NCBI GenBank assembly: GCA_900546265.1
Contig: URCA01000056.1
Coordinates: 1-15,584 of the forward strand
Source: an uncultured Oscillospiraceae bacterium
Lineage (GTDB): Bacteria; Bacillota; Clostridia; Oscillospirales; Acutalibacteraceae
Direction: 5' to 3'
DNA: 15,584 bases
This document shows, in pieces, positions 1 to 7,940 of this stretch. The notes below the pieces were generated by a model that was not told the origin of the DNA, did not search any database, and worked only from the letters and a program-made list of their open reading frames with translations. A program made the translations under genes and the position numbers. Positions within the stretch are counted from its first letter, which is position 1, and the number at the start of each line of letters is the position of its first letter.

Positions 1-25
1 GCCGTGATCAGGCGTCCCCGTCCAG

Positions 26-52
26 CAGCTTGTCGACTTTATCGACAAGCTG
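26..52. repeat. Perfect inverted repeat (hairpin 1 of a tandem pair)
   Basis: An 11-base arm, CAGCTTGTCGA at 26-36, is followed by a 5-base loop and its exact complement at 42-52. No run of T follows on either strand, so it does not look like a normal intrinsic terminator, although it lies just past the kdpE stop codon. It is separated by four bases from a second perfect hairpin. The arrangement suggests a dispersed palindromic intergenic element (inference). Confidence 0.6.
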
Positions 53-56
53 AGGT

Positions 57-85
57 GCGTTGCAAAATCTTACATTTTGCAACGC
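57..85. repeat. Perfect inverted repeat (hairpin 2 of a tandem pair)
   Basis: A 12-base arm, GCGTTGCAAAAT at 57-68, is followed by a 5-base loop and its exact complement at 74-85. It lies 20 bases beyond the kdpE stop codon on the minus strand. It could stabilise or end the kdpDE transcript, but neither strand shows the T tract of an intrinsic terminator. The rest of positions 1-105 holds no gene that can be supported. Confidence 0.6.
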
Positions 86-105
86 GCCCCCAAACCGTAT
101 GAAAT

Positions 106-801
106 TCATTGCCGCAGCATCCGGTAGCCGACGCCCACGTGGGTTTGAATATAACGAGGGGAGTCCGGGTGTTGTTCGATCTTCTTGCGCAGGGTGGCCA
201 TAAACACCCGCAGGGACGGAATGTCCGAGGCCTGCGCGCCTCCCCACACCTCTTTGAGAATATGGTTATGCGTCAGCACCTTGCCCGTATTCTGCGCCAG
301 CAGGCACAGCAGCTTATATTCGATGGGGGTCAGATGGATTTCTTCCCCCTTCACGTACGCGCAGCCGGCGGCGAAATCGATTGTCAAATCGCCGTTGGTG
401 TACAGGCTGCTCTCCTCGCCGGCCTTGGCTTCCGTGTGGCTGCGGCGCAGCGCCGCGCGCAGCCGGGCCAGAAACTCCTCGATGCTGAACGGCTTGGTCA
501 GGTAATCGTCCGCCCCGGCGTCCAGTGCCTCCACCTTGTCGCGATCCTCCGTGCGGGCGCTGACGACGATAATCGGCAGGCTGCTCCAGCCACGCACCTT
601 CTTGATGATATCCACGCCGTCCATATCCGGCAGGCCCAGATCCAGAATCATCACATCCGGGTTATAGGAAACGGCTTCCATTAATGCGCCGGAGCCGTTT
701 TGGGCGGTATGAAACTGGTAATCCTGCGTTTCCAGCGTCGTACGAATCAGATTGCTGATGGCCGGATCGTCCTCCACCACCAGGATTTTGGCTTTATACA
801 T
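106..801 (-). CDS. kdpE: KdpE, OmpR-family response regulator
   Basis: This is the DNA-binding response regulator partner of KdpD, which in characterised bacteria activates the high-affinity potassium pump operon kdpFABC. The 231-residue length is normal. The receiver domain (about residues 4-118) shows the acidic pair D11/D12, phospho-acceptor D54 in the MILDLGLPDMDG segment, S81 and K103 in the LTKPF motif. The C-terminal half (about 135-230) is an OmpR/PhoB winged helix with LTPIEYKLL and a GVGYRM ending. The ATG overlaps the end of kdpD by eight bases, and a GAGGTGG ribosome binding site lies inside kdpD, so the two are translationally coupled. OmpR-family membership is certain. The KdpE assignment rests on sequence character plus the adjacent KdpD. 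Confidence 0.95.
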   Translation of the reverse strand: MYKAKILVVEDDPAISNLIRTTLETQDYQFHTAQNGSGALMEAVSYNPDVMILDLGLPDMDGVDIIKKVRGWSSLPIIVVSARTEDRDKVEALDAGADDYLTKPFSIEEFLARLRAALRRSHTEAKAGEESSLYTNGDLTIDFAAGCAYVKGEEIHLTPIEYKLLCLLAQNTGKVLTHNHILKEVWGGAQASDIPSLRVFMATLRKKIEQHPDSPRYIQTHVGVGYRMLRQ

Positions 802-3487
802 GGATATCCACCTCTTCTAAAGGGAGTGTAAAGGTAAAGACCGCGCCGTGCGGATGGTTATCCGAGACGGTGATGTCGCCGCCATGCGCGCTGACGATGG
901 ATCGGCAGAGGCTGAGCCCCAGGCCAAGCCCCCGCCGGTTATCGGATTTCCCCTGGCTGGCCGTATAAAACATGTCGAACAGATGCGCCTTGGCTTCCTC
1001 GGGGATTCCGGGACCGTCATCGGCAATGCTGACCGCCACCATGGTCCCCTGCTTTTCCGCCCGCAGCAGGATATGGGAGCCGGCGGGGGTGTATTTAACG
1101 GCGTTGTTCACGATGTTGATGATGACCTGCACGATCAGCCGGACATCGATCCTGGCCATCAGCAGATCGTCGGGAAGCTCCACGGCGATCCGATGCTCCG
1201 CCGCCTGGCGATCCAGGTGGGACAGCGCCTCCTGAAACACCTCATCCAGCAGCTGGGCCTCCATTTGCAGGCGCATGGTGCCGTTTTCGATACGGGTGAT
1301 GGACAACAGGTTTTCCGTCAGATTGACCAGCCACATGGAATCGTCGTAAATGGCGCGGTAGAGCTCCTGCTTTTTTTCCTCTCCCAGGACGATGCTCTTT
1401 TCCATCAGCACCCCGGCGTTCCCGCTGATACTGGTCAGAGGGGTCCGCAAATCGTGGGAGATGGCCCGCAGCAGGTTGGAGCGCAGACGCTCCTGCTGCG
1501 TCTCTAGCTCGATCTGCTGCTTTTCCTGCCGCAGCCGCTGTCTTTCCAGTATCAAGCCGCATTCGTTGAGGATGGCGATCATTAAGTTCTTTTCAAAGAC
1601 ATCCAGAGGGGGATAGAACTTGGCGGGGATGCCGACCACCCCCATCACCCCCTGCACGCCCCGGACGGTCATATAGAGATTTTGCGCATGAGACAGCGTC
1701 GTGGTGGTGGCACCCGCGCGTTTATTGTTCTTAACCACCCAATCGGCCACGCCCTGTTCTTCCTTGGTCAAAGAGGGCAGGATTTCTTTGGCCTGTTCGG
1801 CCGGTCTGACGTCAAAGCGCAGCGGTTCCTGGCTGCCGGCCAGGGCGAACAGAATGGGGCGTTCCAGCAGAATGCTCAGCTGCTCGGCTGCCAGCCCGAT
1901 GATTTCCTGCTCGTCCCGGCCCTGCTGCAGCTTCTGGCTGCTGTTCATCAGCAGCTCGGTGTAGTAGGCCTTTTGAGCGGCCTGCCTCGCCTGCTTTTTC
2001 ACACGGATAGCCAAGGTGCTGGACAGCACGCTGGCGGTCAGCATAATCAGAAACGTGACCGGATAATCAGGGTCGGTCGCCTGCAAGGTGAACCGCGGAA
2101 CCGTGAAAAAGAAGTTAAAGGCGAAAACGCTCAACAAAGAGGCGAGCGCGCCGAAGAGATGCCCGCGCGTCCAAATGGCTGTAATCAGAACGCCGAGAAT
2201 ATAGACGGTGATGATGTTGGCGTCCCGAAGGCCGGCGGCAAAGAAGATACAGCCGACCAGCGTGGCCAATACAATGACCAGCAGGGTTTTGAGCAGATCC
2301 GGCCAGCGGAACCACGGCTCGTCGTCATGGGCCAGCACCGGTTTCTTTTTATACAGCGGCTGCGTGTCGGGGATGATGTATATATCCATATTTTCGGCAA
2401 GCTCCGTCAGCTTGTCGGCCAGGCTTTTTCTTCTGAACAACAGGTTCTGACTATGGTTGGTGCGCCCGAGCACGATTTTCGTCACGCCGCTGACTTTGGC
2501 GTATTCCGCAATCTGCACCGCCGGATCCTCGCCGTAGACGGTGGATATCTGAGCGCCCATCTGTTCGGCGAGCCGCAGGTTGTCCCGCAGCCGTTTCAGG
2601 TTTTCACCTTTCAGCTCCCCGGTTTCCGGCGTTTCCACGAACAGGGCCGTGAAGCCGCTGTGAAACGCCTCCGCCATGCGCGCGGCCGTCCGGATCACTT
2701 TGGGATTGGACGGTGAGCTGGACAGGCAGATGAGTATATGCTCTCCCGCTCGCGCAGCCGCCTCGTTTCCCGCTTTCTGCGCCGAGCGGTTCAAACGATC
2801 CGCCGTGCGCCGCAGGGCGATTTCGCGCAGGGCCGCCAGGTTTTCCAGGGAGAAGAAATGACCCAGAGCCCGCTGCGCCTGGTCGCTTTTATATACCTTG
2901 CCGGCCTGCAGCCGGGCGATCAGGTCGGCCGGCTCGATGTCCACCAGCTCCACCTGCTCGGCGGAATCAAACACGCGATCCGGAATCCGTTCGCTCACCG
3001 CGATATGGGTGATGGAGGCCACCAGATCGTTCAGGGACTCCAGATGCTGGACATTGACGGTGGTGTATACGTCGATTCCAGCCCGCAGCAGTTCTTCGAC
3101 ATCCTGGTATCTCTTCGCGTGCCGGCAGCCCGCCGCGTTGCTGTGCGCCAGTTCGTCCACCAGAAGCAACTGGGGTTTGCGTTTAAGGGCGGCGTCCAAA
3201 TCGAATTCCTTCAGCGAGACGCCTTTATAGATCATTTCCTTACAAGGGAGCTGCTCCAGACCGTCCAGCAGCGCCAGGGTGTCTGGGCGGGTATGGCGCT
3301 CCACGTACCCGACCGCCACGTCGACGCCGTTTTTGCGTGCCTGATGGGCGGCCTGCAGCATGGCGTATGTTTTGCCCACGCCGGCGGCATAGCCAAAAAA
3401 TATTTTGAGCTTTCCATGGCTTTCTTGAGCGTCCTGCTCCCGTATGGCATGCAGTACCTGCTGCGGGTTCGGCCTGCGTTCATCCAT
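794..3487 (-). CDS. kdpD: KdpD, potassium/turgor sensor histidine kinase
   Basis: This membrane sensor kinase phosphorylates KdpE. The 897 residues have the full family layout. An N-terminal KdpD domain (about 22-230) carries Walker A GYAAGVGKT (32-40), Walker B LLLVDE (107-112) and the TTVNVQHLESLND signature. A universal stress domain spans about 249-374. Four membrane helices lie between about 400 and 495, followed by a GAF-like region. The kinase has H678 (AISHDLRTPL), the N box NNAVKYT (794-800), DDGPGIP (823-829) and GLGLGL (853-858). The universal stress domain contains S256-x-S258, twenty residues, then FTALF (279-283), close to the cyclic di-AMP-binding motif of staphylococcal KdpD. 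The start was set at 3487 because GGGAGGG lies six bases upstream; a 28-codon upstream extension lacks support. No kdpFABC genes are adjacent. Confidence 0.96.
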   Translation of the reverse strand: MDERRPNPQQVLHAIREQDAQESHGKLKIFFGYAAGVGKTYAMLQAAHQARKNGVDVAVGYVERHTRPDTLALLDGLEQLPCKEMIYKGVSLKEFDLDAALKRKPQLLLVDELAHSNAAGCRHAKRYQDVEELLRAGIDVYTTVNVQHLESLNDLVASITHIAVSERIPDRVFDSAEQVELVDIEPADLIARLQAGKVYKSDQAQRALGHFFSLENLAALREIALRRTADRLNRSAQKAGNEAAARAGEHILICLSSSPSNPKVIRTAARMAEAFHSGFTALFVETPETGELKGENLKRLRDNLRLAEQMGAQISTVYGEDPAVQIAEYAKVSGVTKIVLGRTNHSQNLLFRRKSLADKLTELAENMDIYIIPDTQPLYKKKPVLAHDDEPWFRWPDLLKTLLVIVLATLVGCIFFAAGLRDANIITVYILGVLITAIWTRGHLFGALASLLSVFAFNFFFTVPRFTLQATDPDYPVTFLIMLTASVLSSTLAIRVKKQARQAAQKAYYTELLMNSSQKLQQGRDEQEIIGLAAEQLSILLERPILFALAGSQEPLRFDVRPAEQAKEILPSLTKEEQGVADWVVKNNKRAGATTTTLSHAQNLYMTVRGVQGVMGVVGIPAKFYPPLDVFEKNLMIAILNECGLILERQRLRQEKQQIELETQQERLRSNLLRAISHDLRTPLTSISGNAGVLMEKSIVLGEEKKQELYRAIYDDSMWLVNLTENLLSITRIENGTMRLQMEAQLLDEVFQEALSHLDRQAAEHRIAVELPDDLLMARIDVRLIVQVIINIVNNAVKYTPAGSHILLRAEKQGTMVAVSIADDGPGIPEEAKAHLFDMFYTASQGKSDNRRGLGLGLSLCRSIVSAHGGDITVSDNHPHGAVFTFTLPLEEVDIHV

Positions 3488-3493
3488 CTGCGT

Positions 3494-3500
3494 CCCTCCC
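3494..3500 (-). promoter_or_regulatory. Ribosome binding site fixing the kdpD start
   Basis: GGGAGGG on the minus strand lies six bases before the ATG at 3487-3485. It selects this ATG over the in-frame ATG 84 bases upstream. The resulting protein, starting MDERRPNP, matches the usual KdpD length of about 890-900 residues. Confidence 0.8.
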
Positions 3501-3521
3501 GGAAAGTATCCGCCTGATGAC

Positions 3522-3530
3522 AGTATAGCA
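3522..3530 (-). promoter_or_regulatory. Extended -10 promoter element for kdpDE
   Basis: The minus strand reads TGCTATACT, an extended -10 element of the TGnTATAAT type, about 35 bases before the kdpD start codon. No good -35 hexamer is seen 17 bases upstream, as extended -10 promoters allow. It lies upstream of the kdpD ribosome binding site and beyond the likely nadE terminator, so kdpDE is probably its own transcription unit (inference). Confidence 0.5.
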
Positions 3531-3634
3531 TATAAGGCCTTTTCGCCGTATAAAAAACAAGACGTTCCCATTAAGATTGTATAAAGAGAGGCGTTGGTTC
3601 CGCCTTATTGCCACGATTCTTTTTAGCAGGAAGA

Positions 3635-3664
3635 GCCGCCGATCACTTCAAAGTGAACGGCGGC
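3635..3664 (-). terminator. Hairpin, probable terminator of the cobU-nadE operon
   Basis: GCCGCCG and CGGCGGC arms enclose a second paired block (CAC/GTG), with one A-A mismatch and a six-base loop. The hairpin begins five bases beyond the nadE stop codon on the minus strand. The best T run (CTTTTC) follows the plus-strand copy, so polarity is not clear-cut and it may act in both directions. Its position between nadE and the kdpD promoter supports a terminator. The rest of 3531-3634 holds nothing else recognisable. Confidence 0.55.
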
Positions 3665-3668
3665 CTTT

Positions 3669-5561
3669 TCATATGGTATCCAATTGCTGCAGCCATAGGG
3701 CCGCCGAGGCGTCGGAGGGCATCCGCCAGTCTCCGCGCGGGGAGAGAGCCACGCTGCCGACCCGGGGGCCGTCAGGCAGGCAATTGCGCTTGAACTGCTG
3801 GGAGAAAAAGCGGCGGATAAAGGTGGTCAGCCAGTGCTTGATGATCGGTGGGTCAAATTGCCCGGCGAAGCTCAGGCAGGCCAGCCGATAGATTTTTTGG
3901 GGCGGATAGCCGAAGCGCAGCAGGTAATAGAGAAAGAAGTCGTGCAGCTCGTAGGGCCCCACGATATCCTCGGTCTTTTGCGCGATATCCCCGTCCTTGG
4001 GGGGGAGAAGCTCGGGGCTGACCGGCGTGTCCAGAATGTCCAGCAGGGCGTCCCGCAGCAGGCCGCCGTGCTTTTCCGCCTCATAAGCGACAAGGTGACG
4101 CACCAGGGTCTTGGGCACGGAGGCGTTGACCCCGTACATGGACATATGATCTCCGTTATAGGTCGCCCAGCCCAAGGCCAGCTCGGACAAATCGCCGGTG
4201 CCGATGACCAAAGCCCCCTGCCGGTTGGCCAAATCCATCAGCACCTGGGTGCGTTCCCGCGCCTGCGCGTTTTCATAGGTGACGTCCAGCTCTCCGGTGT
4301 GGCCGATGTCCTCCAGGTGCCGGGTGACCGCGGCGGAGATGTCGATTTCATGCAGGGAGGCGCCCACCGCCTGCGCCAGCCGGCGGGAGTTGTTCAGCGT
4401 CCGGCCGGTGGTGCCGAAGCAGGGCATGGTCACCGCCTGGATCTCCCGCCGATCCCGGCCCAGCCGGTCGTAGGCCCGCGCCGTTACCAGCAGGGCCAGG
4501 GCCGAGTCCAGGCCGCCGGACAAGCCGATGACCGCGCCGGAACGGGTATGATCCAGCCGCCGGGCCAGGCCGGCGGTTTGGATGGACAGAATCTCCTCGC
4601 AGCGGGCCGTTTGTTCCTGCGGATCCGTGGGGACAAAGGGGAGAGGGGAAAACCGGCGGGTCAGGGTCAGCGGCCGGGGCGGATAGGAGAAGGAGACGGT
4701 TTCCATAGGCTGACGCTGGGGGAAGGTAGTCATCCGCCGCCGTTCGTAGCTTAGCCGCTCCAGGTCGGTCTCGGCGGCGATGAGCCCGGTGGAGAAGCGG
4801 GGGCTTTCCGCCAACAGCACGCCGTTTTCCGCCAGCAGGTTGTGGCCGGAAAACACCAGATCGCTGGTGGATTCCCCTTCGCCCGCGTCGGCATAGAGGT
4901 AGGCGCAGCACAGGCGGGCGGACTGCGCCGTCACCAACTGCCGGCGGTAAGCGCCTTTGCCGATGCCCTCGTCGCTGGCCGACAGATTAGCGATCAGCAG
5001 AGCGCCCGCGGCGGCCAGCCGCTGCGACGGCTGAGAGGCCACCCACAAATCCTCGCAGATTTCCACACCGAACCGGAACGCGGGCAGCTCCTCGCAGCCG
5101 AAAAGCAAATCGGTGCCGATGCGGGTGGCTTGGCCGGCGAAGCGGACGTCAGCCGGCGCCGCATGGCCGGGGCTGAAATGCCGCGCCTCGTAGAATTCCG
5201 AATAGGCGGGGAGATTGGTCTTGGGCACCAGCCCCAACAGCCGCCCCTTTTGGCAGACGGCGGCGCAGTTGTACAGAACGGAGCCCATGGCCACCGGCAG
5301 GCCGACGATAAAGACGGTGTCCGCCGCCGCCGTTTCCGTCAGCAGAAAAGCCAGCGCCTCCTCCGCCCCCCGCAGCAGCGAGGGCTGGAGAAACAGATCC
5401 CCGCAGGTGTAGCCGGTGACGCAAAGCTCCGGGAACACCAGCAGAGCCGTGTCCGCCGGGGCGCTTTCGATTTGCGCCAGGATCTGCCGGGCGTTGTAAT
5501 GCGGATCCGCCACCCGGATGTCCGGGGTAGCGGCCGCGATGCGTAAAAAGCCATCCAACAT
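3669..5561 (-). CDS. nadE: Glutamine-dependent NAD(+) synthetase
   Basis: This enzyme makes NAD from nicotinate adenine dinucleotide, ATP and glutamine in the cytoplasm. The 630 residues are the long two-domain form. The N-terminal nitrilase-fold glutaminase (about 5-290) has the expected triad E45 (VFPELCVTGY), K114 (LVPKTNLP) and C169 (GVEICEDLW). The C-terminal synthetase (about 320-625) has the PP-loop SGGLDS at 348-353, the GTGDLSELALGW segment and the KD/DE elements typical of the family. The length resembles the actinobacterial and clostridial glutamine-using enzymes rather than the short ammonia-using NadE. A GAAGGG site lies nine bases before the ATG. It is the last gene of a minus-strand operon, 24 bases after the transglutaminase stop codon. 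Nothing looks broken. Confidence 0.95.
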   Translation of the reverse strand: MLDGFLRIAAATPDIRVADPHYNARQILAQIESAPADTALLVFPELCVTGYTCGDLFLQPSLLRGAEEALAFLLTETAAADTVFIVGLPVAMGSVLYNCAAVCQKGRLLGLVPKTNLPAYSEFYEARHFSPGHAAPADVRFAGQATRIGTDLLFGCEELPAFRFGVEICEDLWVASQPSQRLAAAGALLIANLSASDEGIGKGAYRRQLVTAQSARLCCAYLYADAGEGESTSDLVFSGHNLLAENGVLLAESPRFSTGLIAAETDLERLSYERRRMTTFPQRQPMETVSFSYPPRPLTLTRRFSPLPFVPTDPQEQTARCEEILSIQTAGLARRLDHTRSGAVIGLSGGLDSALALLVTARAYDRLGRDRREIQAVTMPCFGTTGRTLNNSRRLAQAVGASLHEIDISAAVTRHLEDIGHTGELDVTYENAQARERTQVLMDLANRQGALVIGTGDLSELALGWATYNGDHMSMYGVNASVPKTLVRHLVAYEAEKHGGLLRDALLDILDTPVSPELLPPKDGDIAQKTEDIVGPYELHDFFLYYLLRFGYPPQKIYRLACLSFAGQFDPPIIKHWLTTFIRRFFSQQFKRNCLPDGPRVGSVALSPRGDWRMPSDASAALWLQQLDTI

Positions 5562-5585
5562 GCTTGTAACCCTTCTTTTTGGAAA

Positions 5586-7940
5586 TTATCGGTGGCCTAT
5601 CATCCGTTTCCAGAAATAGCGCCATCCGTTCATGTGTCCGCGCAGACAATCCTCGAGCTGCTCGTGGGCAGCGGCGATTTCCGCGACATGGCCGGCGGTC
5701 AGCGGCACTTCCCCGTAACGCCAATCCATCAGGCGGGTGAAAACGGGCGTCAGCTCCGGCTCCACATTGCCGCCCTCCAGAATGCGGGACGAGAACTGCA
5801 GCAGCGTCTCGCCGGTGTGCGGCGTATAGCCGAGAGCGGCCAGCTGCCGCAGCAGATCGGCGTAATAGTAGGCCGCTTGCCCCGCGGGGTCCGGGAATTT
5901 CTTTTGCACATAGTCCGGCCGGTACATCATCCGGAAGCGCTGGAGACGCCACAGCAGCCAGCCCAAAGCGGCCAGCAGCGCCAGACAGGGGAGAAGGAGC
6001 CAGGCCCATGGCGGCAGGGAAACCGGCTCGCCGGGCTCTTGGGGGACGGTGGTGGCGGAGACGGCCGGCGGTGCGGTAGTCGTGGGAATGTCCGGGCGGG
6101 TGGTGGTCGTGGGTTCCTTCGTGGTCGTGGTGCCGCCGGGCATAGGGGCGAAGGGCTCCGGGTCGTCCGGCGTGCCCGCCGACTGCGGAGGACGCGGCTG
6201 ATTATAGCCCGAGGACGCCGTGGGATCGAAGGCCACCCAGCCGATGCCGTAGAAATAGCATTCCACCCAGGCGTGGGCGTTTTTCTGCAGGGCGATCCAG
6301 GTGCCGTTGCCGTTGGACTCCAGGCCGTAGCCCACCACAAACCTGGCGGGAATGCCTTGGGTGCGGGCCATCACGGCCATGGCGGAGGCAAAATACACGC
6401 AGTAGCCCTGCTTGGTCTGGAGAAAATACTCCACAAAATCGGTGCCCCGGGGCACGTCGCCCGGGGTGAGGGTATAGGTGTAGTTGCCGCGCAGATAGCT
6501 TTCCAGGGCGGCCATTTTGGCATAAGGGGTCGGCGCGCTGGCGGTAACCTGCCGGGCGAGCTCCTCCACACCGCCCGACAAATGCGAGGGCAGCCGGGTG
6601 TATTGATACTGGATGGAGGAATAGTCCGCATCCATGGTGTCCCCGGCTGCTCTTTCCAGGGCGGTCATGCTCTCCATGAACCCCTCTTCCTGCCGGTTGA
6701 GCCACTCGGTAGTGAACGAATACCGGGTTTTAGAGGGCAGAAGCGTCTGGACAAACAGCTCGGAACGCGGGTTGAACATGGGCGGCTGGTTTTTGGCGTC
6801 CAGCATGGTCAGGGTCTGCATCCGGCCATAGCCGTAGAGGCTGGAGCTCCGGTTCAGCAGGGTGACCTGGGCGCTGACCGGGGTCATCAGCGACTGCCAC
6901 AGCGCGGCGCCCGCGTCGCTGAAGGGCTTGCCGATGTCGAAGGCGCGGCGGTATTGATCGCTGAACCGTTCGCTGTCGAACCGATATATGTCGTCTTCGG
7001 CGTTTGTCCAACCGCTGCCGGTGTATTCCTCATAGACCCGCCCTTTCATCAGGGTGGGGATCGGCGTATCCACCTGCATGACGGGGGAATAATTGTCCAG
7101 GCGGATATCGCCGCCCAGATGATCGGCGTTCGGCTGCAGGCCAATGGACTTCAGGGTGATAGGCCGATACATGTCGTTATCCCCCTGCAGGTTGAGCATC
7201 GACGCAAAATCCGCGGCCATGTTGGCCATGGGCCGCCATTTCCAGGCGGAGGTGTCCGATGGGAGCAGCAGGGCCGCCAGAACGCTCAGCGCGGCGCAGA
7301 CGGCCGCTGCCGCCAGGCGCGTGGGGCGCAGCGCGGTCAGCACAGTGGGCGAGAAGGGGGAGGGCCGGCGCGGCTGAAAGCTGCGGGCCAGCAGGGGGAG
7401 AAGGCCGGCCGTCATCCACGCCATGGCGGGGATGTTGTTGTGAAAGCCGTTGAGCCCGATGATCAAAAACAGCAGACAGCCGGCCGAGGCGATAAAAACG
7501 GCCGAATGGGTCAGCCTCACGCAGAGATACAGCGTGCAGGTGATGCCGATATGGATCAGCCACTGCACCAGCAGGATGTTCCCGGCAGTGTTGAGGGGAG
7601 AACGCCGGGGAAACAAGTCCATCCACCAGCGAAAAAGGCTGCCCAGGTACTCGAGGGCGGGGGTCAGAGCCCCGCTGACCGACAGGATGGCCGCCGTCAG
7701 GCAAAGCCCCGCCAGCAGCAGTATGGGAATCAGCCAGGTCCGCCGGTAAAACAAAAGGAGGATCCCGATGATCAGCAAAGGATGCAGCACGATGGCGGCC
7801 GGGCTGGCGTGAAAGCGAAACAGCTGGTCGAACGCCAGGATCACCCCGATGGACAGCAGCCAGCAGGACAGGCCGTCCAGCAGCAGATCCCAGCGGGCGT
7901 CCCGGGAGCGGGCCAAGGAGGAGCGATTTTCCGTATTCAT
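5586..7940 (-). CDS. Membrane-anchored transglutaminase-like protein (DUF3488/DUF4129-type layout)
   Basis: This 784-residue protein has about seven hydrophobic helices in residues 22-227, then a large domain predicted outside the membrane. The transglutaminase-like core has a complete Cys-His-Asp triad: C514 (QGYCVYFASA), H556 (NAHAWVE) and D572 (AFDPT). A Pro/Thr-rich linker (about 580-642, with several TTT runs) leads to one further helix (644-664) and a cytoplasmic tail like those called DUF4129. The ATG overlaps the DUF58 stop as ATGA, so an earlier in-frame start was rejected. Proteins of this design recur next to MoxR and DUF58 genes in many bacteria; whether they act as protease, crosslinker or amidase is not settled. 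The substrate is unknown; a cell-surface protein or wall role is inferred from topology. Confidence 0.88.
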   Translation of the reverse strand: MNTENRSSLARSRDARWDLLLDGLSCWLLSIGVILAFDQLFRFHASPAAIVLHPLLIIGILLLFYRRTWLIPILLLAGLCLTAAILSVSGALTPALEYLGSLFRWWMDLFPRRSPLNTAGNILLVQWLIHIGITCTLYLCVRLTHSAVFIASAGCLLFLIIGLNGFHNNIPAMAWMTAGLLPLLARSFQPRRPSPFSPTVLTALRPTRLAAAAVCAALSVLAALLLPSDTSAWKWRPMANMAADFASMLNLQGDNDMYRPITLKSIGLQPNADHLGGDIRLDNYSPVMQVDTPIPTLMKGRVYEEYTGSGWTNAEDDIYRFDSERFSDQYRRAFDIGKPFSDAGAALWQSLMTPVSAQVTLLNRSSSLYGYGRMQTLTMLDAKNQPPMFNPRSELFVQTLLPSKTRYSFTTEWLNRQEEGFMESMTALERAAGDTMDADYSSIQYQYTRLPSHLSGGVEELARQVTASAPTPYAKMAALESYLRGNYTYTLTPGDVPRGTDFVEYFLQTKQGYCVYFASAMAVMARTQGIPARFVVGYGLESNGNGTWIALQKNAHAWVECYFYGIGWVAFDPTASSGYNQPRPPQSAGTPDDPEPFAPMPGGTTTTKEPTTTTRPDIPTTTAPPAVSATTVPQEPGEPVSLPPWAWLLLPCLALLAALGWLLWRLQRFRMMYRPDYVQKKFPDPAGQAAYYYADLLRQLAALGYTPHTGETLLQFSSRILEGGNVEPELTPVFTRLMDWRYGEVPLTAGHVAEIAAAHEQLEDCLRGHMNGWRYFWKRMIGHR

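Noticed and set aside
8..247. Short minus-strand open frame covering the tandem hairpins and the end of kdpE
   Set aside because: Most of it is a shadow of kdpE in another frame and the rest reads through perfect palindromes, so it is not a credible gene.
3488..3571. N-terminal extension of KdpD by 28 codons
   Set aside because: The extension spans the promoter and ribosome binding site, has no homologous character, and the downstream ATG has a well-placed GGGAGGG.
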